Shown here: piece by piece, positions 37,578 to 48,536 of the stretch
How the letters are laid out: each line of letters begins with the position of its first letter
Position numbering within the stretch: position 1 is the first letter of the stretch
From: Peribolospora baueri
Taxonomy: Eukaryota; Basidiomycota; Peribolosporomycetes; Peribolosporales; Peribolosporaceae
Direction of reading: 5' to 3'
Assembly (NCBI GenBank): GCA_029717555.1
Contig: JAMDHS010000056.1
Coordinates: forward strand, 84,082-148,081
Length of the DNA stretch: 64,000 bases
Program-made: the position numbers and the translations under genes
The notes under the pieces: generated by a model
What the model saw: the letters and a program-made list of their open reading frames with translations, nothing else
Databases searched by the model: none
Told to the model about the DNA's origin: nothing

Positions 37578-38494
37578 CTAGATGCCCTCCCCCTCGGCCG
37601 AGGCTCCCTCCCCCTGCAGCGCCCGGAGATCTGGCAACGAGAAGGGCCTGAAGAGATTCAAACCATTGTAGAGATCGAAAGAGAGCTTGCCTTTGAGAAA
37701 CAGCGAGGTCTCGGAACGGCTGGAGGCAGTTGTGCGGCGGCGCTGGAAAAGGAAAGGGGGCGTGCTGGAGTCCGTTTTCCCCACATGACGGGCCGTCTCA
37801 GGTTTGCTGGAAGCCGTCGACGCTGGGGGACAAGCGGTCGAGCACGCTTGGCCGGTCTCAACGAAGCTCACCCTGTCCAGCTTTGGAAAGGGCTTGCGGG
37901 TGGCACGCTTCATTCGATGAGAAGACTTGACATCCGACGTTGTGCGGTGTCCATGGCGATGTGCGGAAGAGGCGAAACAAGTCAACGCCGACCATCGGTA
38001 GTCCAAGGACGCTCTGAATGGCTCGAGCACGGAAGTGGACATATGCGTATACACTCACTTCGACCAGTCGTTGATGACTGTATGCGGGGGGACGCGTTTG
38101 GTCGGCCTGCTAGGAGTGAAATAAGGCGGATTGGCGAGAAAGGGTCGAAGGGAATACCAACGTCGCAGACGTCGTCCGAGTCCAGCGCGAGTCTAGCCGG
38201 TTTAAATAAGGACCAGGCGTCGGTCAATGGAACCTCCCCTGTTGTCCATGGGCCCAGCATCCCCTTGACATGAGGGCTCAGAGGTCGTAGCGCTCCTTCC
38301 ATACCGCCTCGAGCCGGTTGGACTACTGTCTCCAGGATAGGAGGTGAAGGGAAGACGGAAGTGCGAGCGGACGCGCTTCACTTGCCGTCCGCGAATTTCG
38401 AGGTCAGTTGCAACAAAATGTTGTTTGACATTGTGATATGGGAGAGGGACGCGGCGAGGTCGGCTCGTGCGCTTCGAAAGGAGCGATCGCTCAT
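37578..38494 (-). CDS. Unresolved gene or 5' exons of the RGS-LOV gene
   Basis: A minus-strand ATG at 38494 (MSDRSFRSARADLAASLSHI, then MSNNILLQLTSKFADGK from 38431) runs into a donor AA/GTGAAG at about 38379. Downstream are long open stretches (38120-38300: GEVPLTDAWSLFKPARLAL, DVGIPFDPFSPIRLISLLAG; 37865-38010; and a final frame LFLKGKLSFDLYNGLNLFRP ending at a TAG at 37578), plus donors at 38054 and 37872. The LLQLTS-x-FADGK segment resembles the lead-in to DEP domains of fungal RGS proteins, which would fit a 5' extension of the neighbouring gene, but I cannot join the exons in phase unambiguously. It may equally be a separate short gene ending 20 nt before the RGS-LOV start. Function not assigned. 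Confidence 0.35.
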
Positions 38495-40597
38495 GGACGC
38501 CGGTGGATGAAAAGAGGGGTCCGAGCCAACCAAGGCGAGAGAGCGAGAAAGGAGGGACGTGTTGCGAGGAGCGAGACAAAGGCCACTTGCGGTCGTCGAG
38601 GTTGGAGCGCCGATTCGGTTCGTCATGAATGGGATGAAATGCCAACAACACGGGCCCAAGCGACCTCGCTCGCTCCCCTTCGCATACTGTGGACGCCCAC
38701 GTCTGGCCGATGGCATACACACACCAAGATGACGGACGACGCCGACGCCGCCGCTCTTTGGCCAATCCAGCGGGTATCCGGCCCTTGGCAGAGGGATTTT
38801 GCAACATGGCGTAACTGGTATCAGCGAGAGCACACGAAGGAGGCCGTCGTACGCACGTATGTCAGGAAGGAGGTGGTCTTTGGCCGGCGTACACCAGCAT
38901 CAGCATGTGGCCTTTGTCCGAACGGGAGGAGCGGCGGTGGCGAAGGTGGTCGTGGCCTGGCGAGCTACTCAAGCGGTCTCTCTCTTCCTTGCGACACGAA
39001 GACGTGACATCGTCGGTGACGTATATGCGCACCGCTGTATTCGCAGAACATGATCACCACCGGTGGGCGTGTCAGGGCCGGCGTTCCTGCCTCCATCCGT
39101 CCCACCTCGGACACGTTCCTCGCTTCGCTTCTTGCGTCGCCTCGGATTCCGTGACCTAATAATAAACGTCGGTTCGTCGCTGTCGCCCAGCTTACCCCCC
39201 CGTCGGCCACGCGTACGGCCACATGGACGGCGGCAGCAAAGAAGCGCTCCCACGGTGGCTTTTCCGACCTCGCGCCTGAAGGGAGGGAGCTGCTGCCAAC
39301 TTTGCTAACGTCTTGCTCGCTCTCGGGCGTCATTGCGCGTGGCAGGCACACCACATCCAACGCACACACCGCTCTCGGCGCCGAGCTCACCGACCTCGGC
39401 CTGCGCGTTATCGAGCAGACTCGAGTGCTCGCTCGGTCCCTTGCAAGCAGTCAGCATGGACAGTGTGTGTGCGTGTATGCGTGTGTGTATGTGTGTGTGT
39501 GCGGAGCACTCGCATGGTCGTCGGCTCACGTTTGTCTCCGGCGACTACTTGCCTTAGCACCTGGTAGTCCGCTAGTCCGCCCTCCTCCAACCACTTTTTC
39601 GACTCCGAGAACGCGCTTCTATACACGTAGCTTTATACCTCCATCTGTGGAGCACCATCGGCGCAGATCTTTTCACTCTCCCTTTTCGCATTCGTACCCT
39701 GTCCGGCCCCCCTTGCAGAGTCAGAGTCTCTTTCTTGTCAATGAAAGAAGAAATGGACGTATGTCGTCCTCAGGCTCCCCCGGCCCACCCTGGGCTTTAT
39801 TTGCCGTGCCCCCCCCCCGGCGTCTTGGGTCCTTCTCTCGCAGACACGCGTGTACGACATCAGGAGCACAAATGCGAGTGTGGGCACAGCGTTGGTCGTC
39901 GTCCTCTTCTCACCCGCTGCCAACGAAACTGGGGTCGCCACCTCGGCCGTTTCCCAACAAGCCCAAATCGAATGCCTGCCTGCATGCACACACACCCGCC
40001 CACGGCGTGCGCTCCCGCTCGCATGCAGTGGCACCACCGCGTAGGGCTGCACGTGACGCAACCCTACGGTGCCGGTGCCGGGGCGCACGTGCGCCCCATC
40101 GGACGATCGGATGGGGATGGGGTTGTGGGGAAGCGGATTGAATGCGGCCGAAGATGGGGCGGGCCGGGAGAGGGGGTGACGACGACGAGCACGGCGGCGG
40201 CGGCGGCGGCGATGGACGTGGAGGCGAGGGAGGCGAACGTGTATGGAGAAGGAAGGAGAGGATATATACGACCTGGATACGAGTGGAGAACGAAGAACGA
40301 AGCGTCTATCTACGGTCTGCCAGCGAGCAAAGGAAAGCTTTCTTCGACACCGCTCGGCTCAGCTCGGCTCGACTTCTTTACCCGCGTCGTCGCCTCTCGG
40401 CGTCCCACGGCTGCCCCACTGACGACGGCTGCCGCAGTCACATCTTCCATTGCGCGCGCTGATCACTCACGACTCGACACCGACGTTCGTTCGCAGACAG
40501 ACACAGAGAGAGACGCTCACCAACATCGACGCCGTCGCGGTCATCGCCCGTAACGCCAAAGCCATCTTCTGTCTTCCTCCTTCGCCATCTTGCCCAG
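38495..40597. other. Long divergent intergenic region
   Basis: About 2.1 kb. Contains a GT dinucleotide microsatellite at about 39462-39502 (GTGTGTGTGCGTGTATGCG... type) and a C10 run near 39810. No gene with consistent coding pattern. The frame at 38730-39007 (+) is open but mirrors repeats on the other strand. Probable promoter/5' UTR of the acyltransferase in the right part. Confidence 0.4.
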
Positions 40598-43500
40598 CGT
40601 GGCCTCCACGTCAACCCCTCCCTCTCCTTCCCGAGCCACTCCTGCGCCCGGCCCTTCCTCCCCTCCACCACCGTCGCCGCCCAACGACGGCCAGGGCCAG
40701 GGCCAGGGCGATCCCTCCGCCGCGTCCCCAACACCGCCCGCCGCCGGCTCGGGGGAGCCACGACAAGGAGCGCCGTCACCACCATCACCTTCATCACGAA
40801 CGCCGCTGCGGCCGCCGACAACAAAAACAACAGCAGCAGCGACAAAAACAACGACAACGTCTAACACAACCGATAAGCAGCCCGTCGCCGATCGACCGCG
40901 TCCCTCCTCTCACCCAGCCGAACCTCCACCCACCTCCAAGGTCTCGCGCACCCTAGCCGACCTACAATCTTTCCTGAGCGCCTTCCCTCTACCCATCCAT
41001 CGTCTCCTACCCAACCTCCTCCTTCGCGTCGCCGCTCGCGTCCTCGCCCGTCGCAACGTCATGGCCTCCTCCCTCGCCTTCGACATCACCCTCCTCTTCT
41101 GGAGGGTCGTGATCAACATCTTCTTCAGGGAGATCAGACCCAGGGGTAGCTACAACATACCCAAGGAGGGCGCTGTCATCTTTGTCGCCGCCCCTCATCA
41201 TAACCAGGTGCGTATATCCTCCAGACGACGGACTGGCTCGGCGTGGGCAGATGGATAGCTCGTTCGGGTCCTTACCTTCTCTTCCCTGTCAGTTCCTCGA
41301 CCCGCTCCTCCTGGCGTCCGAAGTCCGTCGCGAGGCCGGCCGGCGCGTTGCCTTCCTGATCGCATCAAAGAGCATGAACCGGAGGTGGATCGGCATGGCG
41401 GCCAGGTTAATGCAGAGCAGTAAGCATCCAATTCGCCCTCTTTTTTGTTCATCCTCCGTCTCACCTCTTCTTGCCTCCGTCCCTCCAGTTCCCGTCGCCC
41501 GCGCCGCCGACGACGCAAAGCCAGGCATCGGCACGCTTACGGTAGACAAGAACGACCCTCTCCTCCTCCATGGCCACCGCACCCAGTTTACAAAGCAGCT
41601 CGTCCCACGCGGCCAAGTCGTGCTTCCCAAGTCGGCCGAATACGCCTCGGCCGAGGTGGTCGAAGTGCTCTCCGACGACCTGGTGCGGATTAAGAAGGAG
41701 TTCAAGAACGATCGAGCCAGGGAAATTCTCAAGGAAGGCTCGGGCAAGGACGGGATGGGGTGCGAGTGGAAGGTTCTGCCGTACATTGATCAGACAGAAA
41801 TGTATGCGCACGTGTATGCGAGGCTCAAGCAAGGCGGTTGTTTGGGCATCTTCCCAGAAGGTGAGCGGCGTTCGTTGTCCTACCGCGCTCCTTTTGGACT
41901 CGCTGCGCAGGTCTCAGGCACTCTTGTCGACGCTCCCGATCCTGATCTGCTGACCGCCGACCCTCTCTCTCCCTTCCCCTTATCAAGGCGGCTCACACGA
42001 CCGCACGGACCTCCTCCCGCTCAAAGCCGGTGTGACGATCATGGCCCTCGGGGCGATGCATGCCAACCCAAACCTCCGCGTCCGTATCGTCCCCGTCGGA
42101 CTGTCCTACTTCCACCCGCACAAGTTCCGTTCCCGCGCCGTCGTCGAGTTCGGCCAGCCCGTAGATGTGCCCAGGGACCTCGTCGAGCTATTCGGCGCCG
42201 GTGGGCCCAAGAAGCGCGAGGCTTGTGGAAGGATGATGGATATGATTTTCGATGGCTTGAAGAGCGTTACCGTCAGAGCACCGGATTATGAGACGCTCAT
42301 GGTGAGAGTCGAAGCATACGTCGTGCTCTCTCTCTCCCCTCCGTCTCGAGGCCATGGCCGGCTGATCCTCTCCGCTCATTCTTTCCTCTCGCCGTCCAGG
42401 TCATCCAAGCTGGCCGCCGCATGTACAGGGCCCCGGGCCAGCATCTCACCCTCGGCCAGGTGGTCGAGCTGAACAAGCGTTTCATCGCCGGCTACCTCAA
42501 GTACCAGGACGAACCGCGCGTACAGGCGCTCAAGGCCAAGATCTTGAGGTACAATAAGATGTTGAGATATCTCGGTCTGAGGGATCATCAGGTGCGTTCG
42601 CGGATTTCCCCCCGTCCGTCTTTGTTTCGGCACCCATGGATCTTTTCTGCTGACCACATAGCGTCTGTCTTCACGTTTCTTCTACTCCGCCCCGCTTAGG
42701 TCGAGCGCGCGACGCGAGCGAGCTGGCGCTCATTGGGTCTCCTCGGCTACCGCCTGGGGCTCCTCGGCTTCTGGGGCCTCCTCGCTCTCCCCGGCGTGAT
42801 ACTCAACTCGCCGATTTTCATCCTCGCCAAAATCATCTCCCGTCGCAAGGCTAAGGAGGCGCTCGCGGCGAGCCAGGTCAAGTTGGAGGGACGGGACGTC
42901 GTGGGCACGTGGAAGGTGCTCGTCACCCTCGGCGTAGCGCCCTTCCTGTACGCCTTCTACGCCATCGCGGCCGCCTATTACGCTCACCGCAAGGGGTGGC
43001 CTCGGAAGCAACAGTACCTCGCTCCCATCTGGGCCATGATCGTCTTGCCCACCATGAGCTACTCGGCACTCAAATTCGGCGAGGTCGGCATCGACGTGTA
43101 CAAGTGAGTTGGCGCGAGGTAACTCGGATGGTGCGGACTGCCAGCTGACGCACGTTCCGTTTACCTTTCTCTTCTTACCTCCACAAAAGGTCTCTCCGCC
43201 CGCTCTTCATCTCCCTCCTTCCCGGTAACGAAAAGGCGCTGCGTGAGCTCCAGGCGACGCGCACGGAGGTGTCCAACGAGCTCAACGATCTTATCGAGGA
43301 GTATGGGCCGAGGATGTATCAGGATTTCGAAGAGTGAGTGCTTAGCTCGGCTCGGTCCGATCGGAAGATCAACCCTGCACCCTACTTACTCTGTTCCCTC
43401 GTCTCGCCGCAGATCCCGAGTGTTGCCCGCTTCGACGCCGCCGCCGTCGGCCGAGCCAGAGCATCGTCCGATGCTCTGGCGGCGGAAGAGCAACCAGAGT

Positions 43501-44169
43501 TCGAACGGCCAGGGCGACATGCTTACGCACCCTATGGCCTGGCTCGACGACACCTTCTTCGGCTGGTCCAAGGGCCGTCGCGCCTCTTCCTCTTATGCGC
43601 GCTACAAGTCCATCCGCGAGAGCCTGGCTTCGACGCCGCGCGACACGCCGGAGCAGTCGGACGTAGACTCGGAGGAGGAGGACGGAGACTACGAGGCGGT
43701 GTTCGGCATGGTCGACTACGCCCAGAGCCGCGCCGAGGGCGACATGGCGGCGGGCGGGAGGAAGACGTCGAGGAAGCCGAGATCGAGGACGCGGAGCGGG
43801 AGCAGCACGTTTGCCGAGAAGCGCAACCGGAGTTTTACCGACGTCAAGGGAATGACGCCCGTGAGGTTGCCTTCTAACCCTTCCTCGCCCGTCGCCCGAT
43901 ACGTCATTCTCCCCACCGGCGAGCAGGGGACGACGGCGCGGGCAGAGGACGCTTCCGGCCTGACGAACCGCGGTTCGCGTACGTCGAACGCCAACTCGGA
44001 AGAGGAGGAGCGGCGGCCAAAGTCGGAGACGATGGGCGCGGCGGCGCGCGCCGACACGACGCCGTCGGTCGAGCTCACCTCCGCGTCTCCGCTCGGCCTG
44101 TCGTTGGAGAAGCTCGGCGTTGGGGAGACGGAGCATCGGGAGGAGAGCGGCGAGAAGGCCGAGGTGTAA
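40598..44169 (+). CDS. SCT1: Glycerol-3-phosphate/DHAP sn-1 acyltransferase (Sct1/Gpt2)
   Basis: ER membrane enzyme for the first acylation step of glycerolipid synthesis. Exons 40598-41207, 41293-41419, 41489-41860, 41988-42301, 42400-42591, 42700-43103, 43190-43333, 43413-44169 close in phase, about 972 aa visible. Acyltransferase motif I is HHNQFLD (H-x4-D, across the first intron); motif III is FPEGGSHDR followed by KAGVTIMALGA. Other family strings: RIVPVGLSYFHPHKFRSRAV, APDYETLMVIQAGRRMY, and SLRPLFISLLPGNEKALREL. Membrane helices include DITLLFWRVVINIFF before motif I and, after the catalytic domain, LGLLGFWGLLALPGVIL, VLVTLGVAPFLYAFYAIAAA and IWAMIVLPTMSYSA. The C-terminal 250 residues are acidic/Ser-rich, as in the yeast enzymes, and likely phosphoregulated. 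No ATG exists in frame upstream of a good acceptor at 40597, so a 5' exon with the start codon lies further upstream and is not identified. Confidence 0.93.
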
Positions 44170-44893
44170 ATGAACGTTCATTCACTTCGCTTCTCGGTCC
44201 GTCGTCTCCGTCCGCGGCCACCGCCTTCGTGTACGTACTCATCTTACCGATCGATGTCCTTCTTTGCAGTCTGTTTGTTTCGACAACCTTTTTTCCTGCC
44301 GTCGCCTTCCATCCCCGTGCTGCCGTGCTATCCTGTCTCTCGAGGAGCGAGGAGCGCGCGCCTGGGTCGACGTATCGTATCGTACCGCCCCTCGAGGACT
44401 CTCGGTTGCGGTTATACGATTAGGTCCGATGTCTTGTCTTCTTTGACCGCTCCGCACCGCTCCGGTCCGGTCCGTCATCCGTTCGTCCTGTCCGTTCGGC
44501 ACATGGGCCCTTCGCTTCTGTTGTCTTTTTTTTTTTTTCGATGTGCAGAAATAGCAATAGCACTGTTCCGTACCTTTGTTGTGGCCCCGCGTGGGGCGTT
44601 ACTTGTTCCTGCTCTCGGTGTGGGTGGTTGTTCTCTGCACAGTCGGACTGGGCGGGCGGGCGGGTCGTGGACAAGGCGAGCTCGCGGCTATCCTACCTGA
44701 GCCGATGATGGTGAGCGAGCTGCTGACGTCGTCTGTTGTGGGGGTGGGGGGGGGGGTGGAAGGAAAGCGAAACGCGGTCGAATAGGGAACGGAGGAAAGA
44801 GGGTGCTGGGAAAGGTGAGAAGGGGCGTCATGTTCATGTTCATGGTCATCTCCCATGTCGTGTATGTCTTGCCCTCCTTCCCATCCCCTCCCC

Positions 44894-44923
44894 TTCAGTT
44901 CAGTTCAGTTCAATTCAGTTCAG
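44894..44923. repeat. Pentanucleotide tandem repeat (TTCAG)n
   Basis: About six near-perfect copies, one with a single substitution (TTCAA). Confidence 0.8.
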
Positions 44924-46440
44924 ACTTGGCCTTCATCAGACCGCACCGCACCGCACATCCGACGATACGATATGGATTACGACGGACGAAGCGGACAAAC
45001 AAGACAAGACAAGACGAGACCCAAAACGTTTGCCGCCCAATTTTGCTTCCACCCCACCCCACCGCCTTGGAGCGCATCAAGACAGAGTAGAGTCCCCATA
45101 CGGACGTGGATCGCAAGTTTGCCCCGCCCGCCCAGTTGGACAACGACGACGACAACATGAGAAAGACCCTTCGAGCATCCGACCGACTGTGTGGTTGTGT
45201 GGTGTCCGTCGTGTCGTCCGTCGTCCTTGGGCCACCTTTCGCCCTTGCCCTTGCCCTTGTCCTAAACCTTCGGCCGTTTCCCGACCGACCGTTGGCGCAG
45301 ACGGCTGTGCGGTTTGGACCATCCGTGGGCACTGCATGCAAGCGCCAAGGGACGGAGATGCGGGATGGAGGAGGCAACGAAGGTGGAGCTGAGTAGAGCA
45401 GAGCAGATCGGCGCTATCTAGCTTCATTCCTCGGCGGCGCCAGGCGTCGGTCAGATCCACCCACCATCCGAGCGGCGAGCGGCGAGCATTCTGGCGAAAA
45501 AATTAACCTCCTCATCACATCACACGCCGCCACAACGAGGATCCGCTCGCTCGGTCGCTCTCTTTCTTTGGCGCGACCACTGCCGACCCGACGGGCGAAC
45601 AACTGCAGCCGGCGCTTGTGTTTGCTCCCTCTCTGTCCTTTTCCGTCGGCTGCCGTTTGTACCCTTCCCTTCTTTTCCTTTTCTTCCTTTTCCTACCCGG
45701 AACAAACCTTGTCCACCGCGCAGACGCGTCCGTACCATCGATCGATCGATCGGCTCGGCCTCCGCCCGGCAACTTGTTCTGTCACACAAGTCCCAAGGCT
45801 AACTAGCACCCACGGAGGCGCGCGCGCGCTCTCCGTTCCATCCCATCCATCCCTTCGCTCGTCGTAGAAGAACGCTCTCTTGCGGTTTAAACAGAAACCG
45901 GCCCCATCATCATCGGGAGGCGTGCGTCTAGAACGTCCACGTCCACGGCCAAGGGCGGGCCGTCCCATCGTCCCGTTGACGCGTGTATATGATGCAATTT
46001 CGTCACCAGCCAGCCAGCCAGCGCAGCGCAACTAACTCCACTTCTCTAGCTCAGCTCTGCACCAACCGTGTTCCGCGCCCGGTTCGGTTCGGAGAGTAGT
46101 AGTGCACATATACGTGATTTTTTTCCCGCTCCGCGTTGAGCCGGACCGGGCGTGGCACCATCGACGGCGCTGGAATGAACGGACGGGGGGCCACGCACGC
46201 ACGCTTTAAGGAAGGACGGAGGGTCGGACGTGAGCGAAGATGTCCGAGCCAGGACTACGTAGAGGAAAAGAAATAAAAATAAAAAATAAAACCGGTCCGT
46301 CGAACGACGTTCCTCTTCATAGTCAGTCGGTCGGTCGGTCAGTCAGCGCCGCGCCGCACACCCTGACCGCCAAATCGGATTGAGCAAGCAAAGAGACCGC
46401 TTTCGAGACGCACACTGATTCGTTTGTTCGATTGCACGGA

Positions 46441-46464
46441 GACAGGACAGGACAGGACAGGACG
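46441..46464. repeat. Pentanucleotide tandem repeat (GACAG)n
   Basis: Four to five copies of GACAG in a row. Confidence 0.8.
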
Positions 46465-46596
46465 ACAGGGGGAGACCAAGGCTATTTTACAGACACGAGG
46501 AGCGGACTCGTGAGCACGCGGGGGAACGGTAACGGGAAATGGAACGCCCGGTGGACTAGTAGGAAAATGAGAAGGGAGACATGGATGGATGGATCT

Positions 46597-46637
46597 ACGG
46601 ACGGACGGACGGACGGACGGACGGACGGACGGACGGA
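46597..46637. repeat. Tetranucleotide tandem repeat (ACGG)10
   Basis: Ten perfect copies of ACGG. All reading frames over it give artificial repeats, such as TDGRTDGRTDG, which explains the open frames here. Confidence 0.9.
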
Positions 46638-46925
46638 AAACATGGCTACGGGGGCATTGCGACGAGGGAGCATGAAAGGGTGGTCGCTGGCGGGAAGACG
46701 AACGAACGGACGCCGTCTCATGTCGCCACCGGACCAAAGAGACCCAAAACAAAGGGACGGAGACAAAAAAAAAAGAGAAAGAGGCGCCAAAGAAGCGCCG
46801 TGGCCGGCCGACCACGATACGATCGGATCGCATTGGTTGCGATTGGCTAGGAGATTAGAGAACGACACCGGGGGAAGCCAACCAGCTTTCCCGCGCTAAC
46901 CAAAGCGCGGTACGGATCCGGCGCA

Positions 46926-48536
46926 CTATCCGTGATGGCGGCCGTGGTATACGTCCTGTTGGAAGGGTGGGGTGAATTGGTATTGGTAGTACGGAGGTGG
47001 TGCCGGCTGTTGCTCATATGGGTGTTGGTAAGATGGCGGGACCGGCCCATGAAGATTAGGGAAAGGCATCCATTCGTTCGAATGCAATGGCTGGGAAGGG
47101 GCGCTCGAGGCAGGACGCGTGGGAGCGCTGGAATGGCGCACGGGGCCATGGACGACGGCGAGCCCATAGCTCGGGTGAGGGAGAGAGCCGTGAAAGCTGG
47201 CTTCTTCCGGGTTCGGTGACAACGACGGTCTCTGTGGGACACCGGCGGCCGTCGGCGACCAGGCCCACGTCCGTTTGCTGCCGGAACCTTGGGCCAGGTG
47301 ATGGGCCGCGTCGGGGGGCGTCAGGGGGGATGCGTGTGGGGGACTTGTGGACGATCCAGTCGAGGAATAGAAACCACTCTCGTACCCGCCTGTGTCGTGT
47401 TGGAGAGGAGTGGTGGGCATCCCTGCGTGGATTGGACCCAAGGCATCGAGGCCGCTGGACTCGGCGAGAAGGCGTATGCCAACTGCTGGCGGGGGTGAGG
47501 GCGCCGCTGCCGAGCGCGGCCTGGAGCTCTGCGAGGTGGACGACTTGATCTTCGCCTCTTTCGTTCTTGATCGGCTCGCCATCCTCACATACGAGGCTCC
47601 TAAACCGCCGTGGGCAGTCTTGCAGTGCTCACGGAGTACGCTGCTCCGCTTGAATCCTTTGGTGCATCCTATAGGGCCGTCGGATCAGCCGGGGAGAGGG
47701 ATGTGGAGTTAGAGAGGCGGCCATGGACGATGATGTAGAGCCTGATCAGAGCGCAGGCAAGGAAAACTCACCCGGCACCTCGCACCGATACGGCTTCGCC
47801 GGGTCGTGGGTCCGACGATGCCGTGCAGCCGAGGACGAGTCGGAAAAGGACTTGCCGCAGGTCTCGCATACGTATGGACGCTCGCCCGTGCTGTGAACGA
47901 CGACCACGGGGCGTTTGCCGTCAGCGGACGAGCGACGAGTACGAAAACAAAACGCCTTGGACGTGCCTCCCCCAACTTGCCTGAACCGAGCATGTCCACT
48001 CACTGTGACCGCATGTGGACCGTCAGGGCGGACCTCTGGCCAAACCTCTTGCCACAAATGATGTTCGGATCACCCGAGTCTGGCATCTTACATATGAAAT
48101 CGCTGTTCGCAGTCGAAAAGAAAAGCAAGCCCCTTCGAGGTCAGCCGACCGGACTGACCTTGGCCGTGGAGTGTGTGGGCGAAGGAAAAGGCCGTTCGAC
48201 TCACCGAATGCCTTTGTGGGTCTTCATATGCCTTGGCAAGTCGGATTTCCTCGTGAATCTCTTGTGGCACTCTGGGCACGGGAAGCACCTTCTCTTGTCC
48301 AGCTCATTGTCGTGCAGCAGCTACATGGAGCGGCGTGCCACAGAGAGAGGCATTGAGGAGATCAAACGAGACGTGGATCGAGGCATCTGTCAGCTACAGC
48401 CGCTCCATCATCGGCCGGCCGGTGTGATCCCCCAACGCTCGTCCAACGGGGCGATTGGGCCAGATGAAAACGGCCCGAAATAGACGAAGGATGGAAGGGT
48501 GGGGGACAAACAGAAACTCACATCGCCCAAATCCAT
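46926..48536 (-). CDS. C2H2 zinc-finger transcription factor
   Basis: Exons, right to left: 48522-48536 (5 codons, MDLGD), 48205-48320, 48004-48102, 47772-47890, 46926-47668; phases close to give 363 aa. Four finger units follow in tandem: [21 protein letters not shown]; a divergent one, [18 protein letters not shown] then [13 protein letters not shown], with about ten residues between its first cysteines; [20 protein letters not shown] with RHRRTH; and YRCEVPG joined over an intron to [25 protein letters not shown]-type linkers indicate sequence-specific DNA binding. The C-terminal 230 residues are Ser/Pro/His/Tyr-rich and disordered ([19 protein letters not shown]), likely an activation or repression region. 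The five-codon first exon is the weakest call; the in-frame alternative upstream has no ATG. Orthology to a named factor is not claimed. Confidence 0.85.

Larger units (their letters stand above)
44170..46925. other. Long intergenic region with short tandem repeats
   Basis: About 2.75 kb between the acyltransferase and C2H2 genes (both 3' ends face it). The first 300 nt look like 3' UTR. The rest is a mosaic of short repeats (listed separately) and overlapping frames with no protein pattern. No RNA gene recognised. Confidence 0.45.

Noticed and set aside
38438-39007. 189-codon plus frame containing MTDDADAAALWPIQRV
   Set aside because: Overlaps the 5' region of minus-strand exons and lacks splice or domain support.
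46339-46900. Long frames encoding TDGRTDGRTDG or SVRPSVRPSVRP repeats
   Set aside because: Direct product of the (ACGG)10 microsatellite read in different frames.
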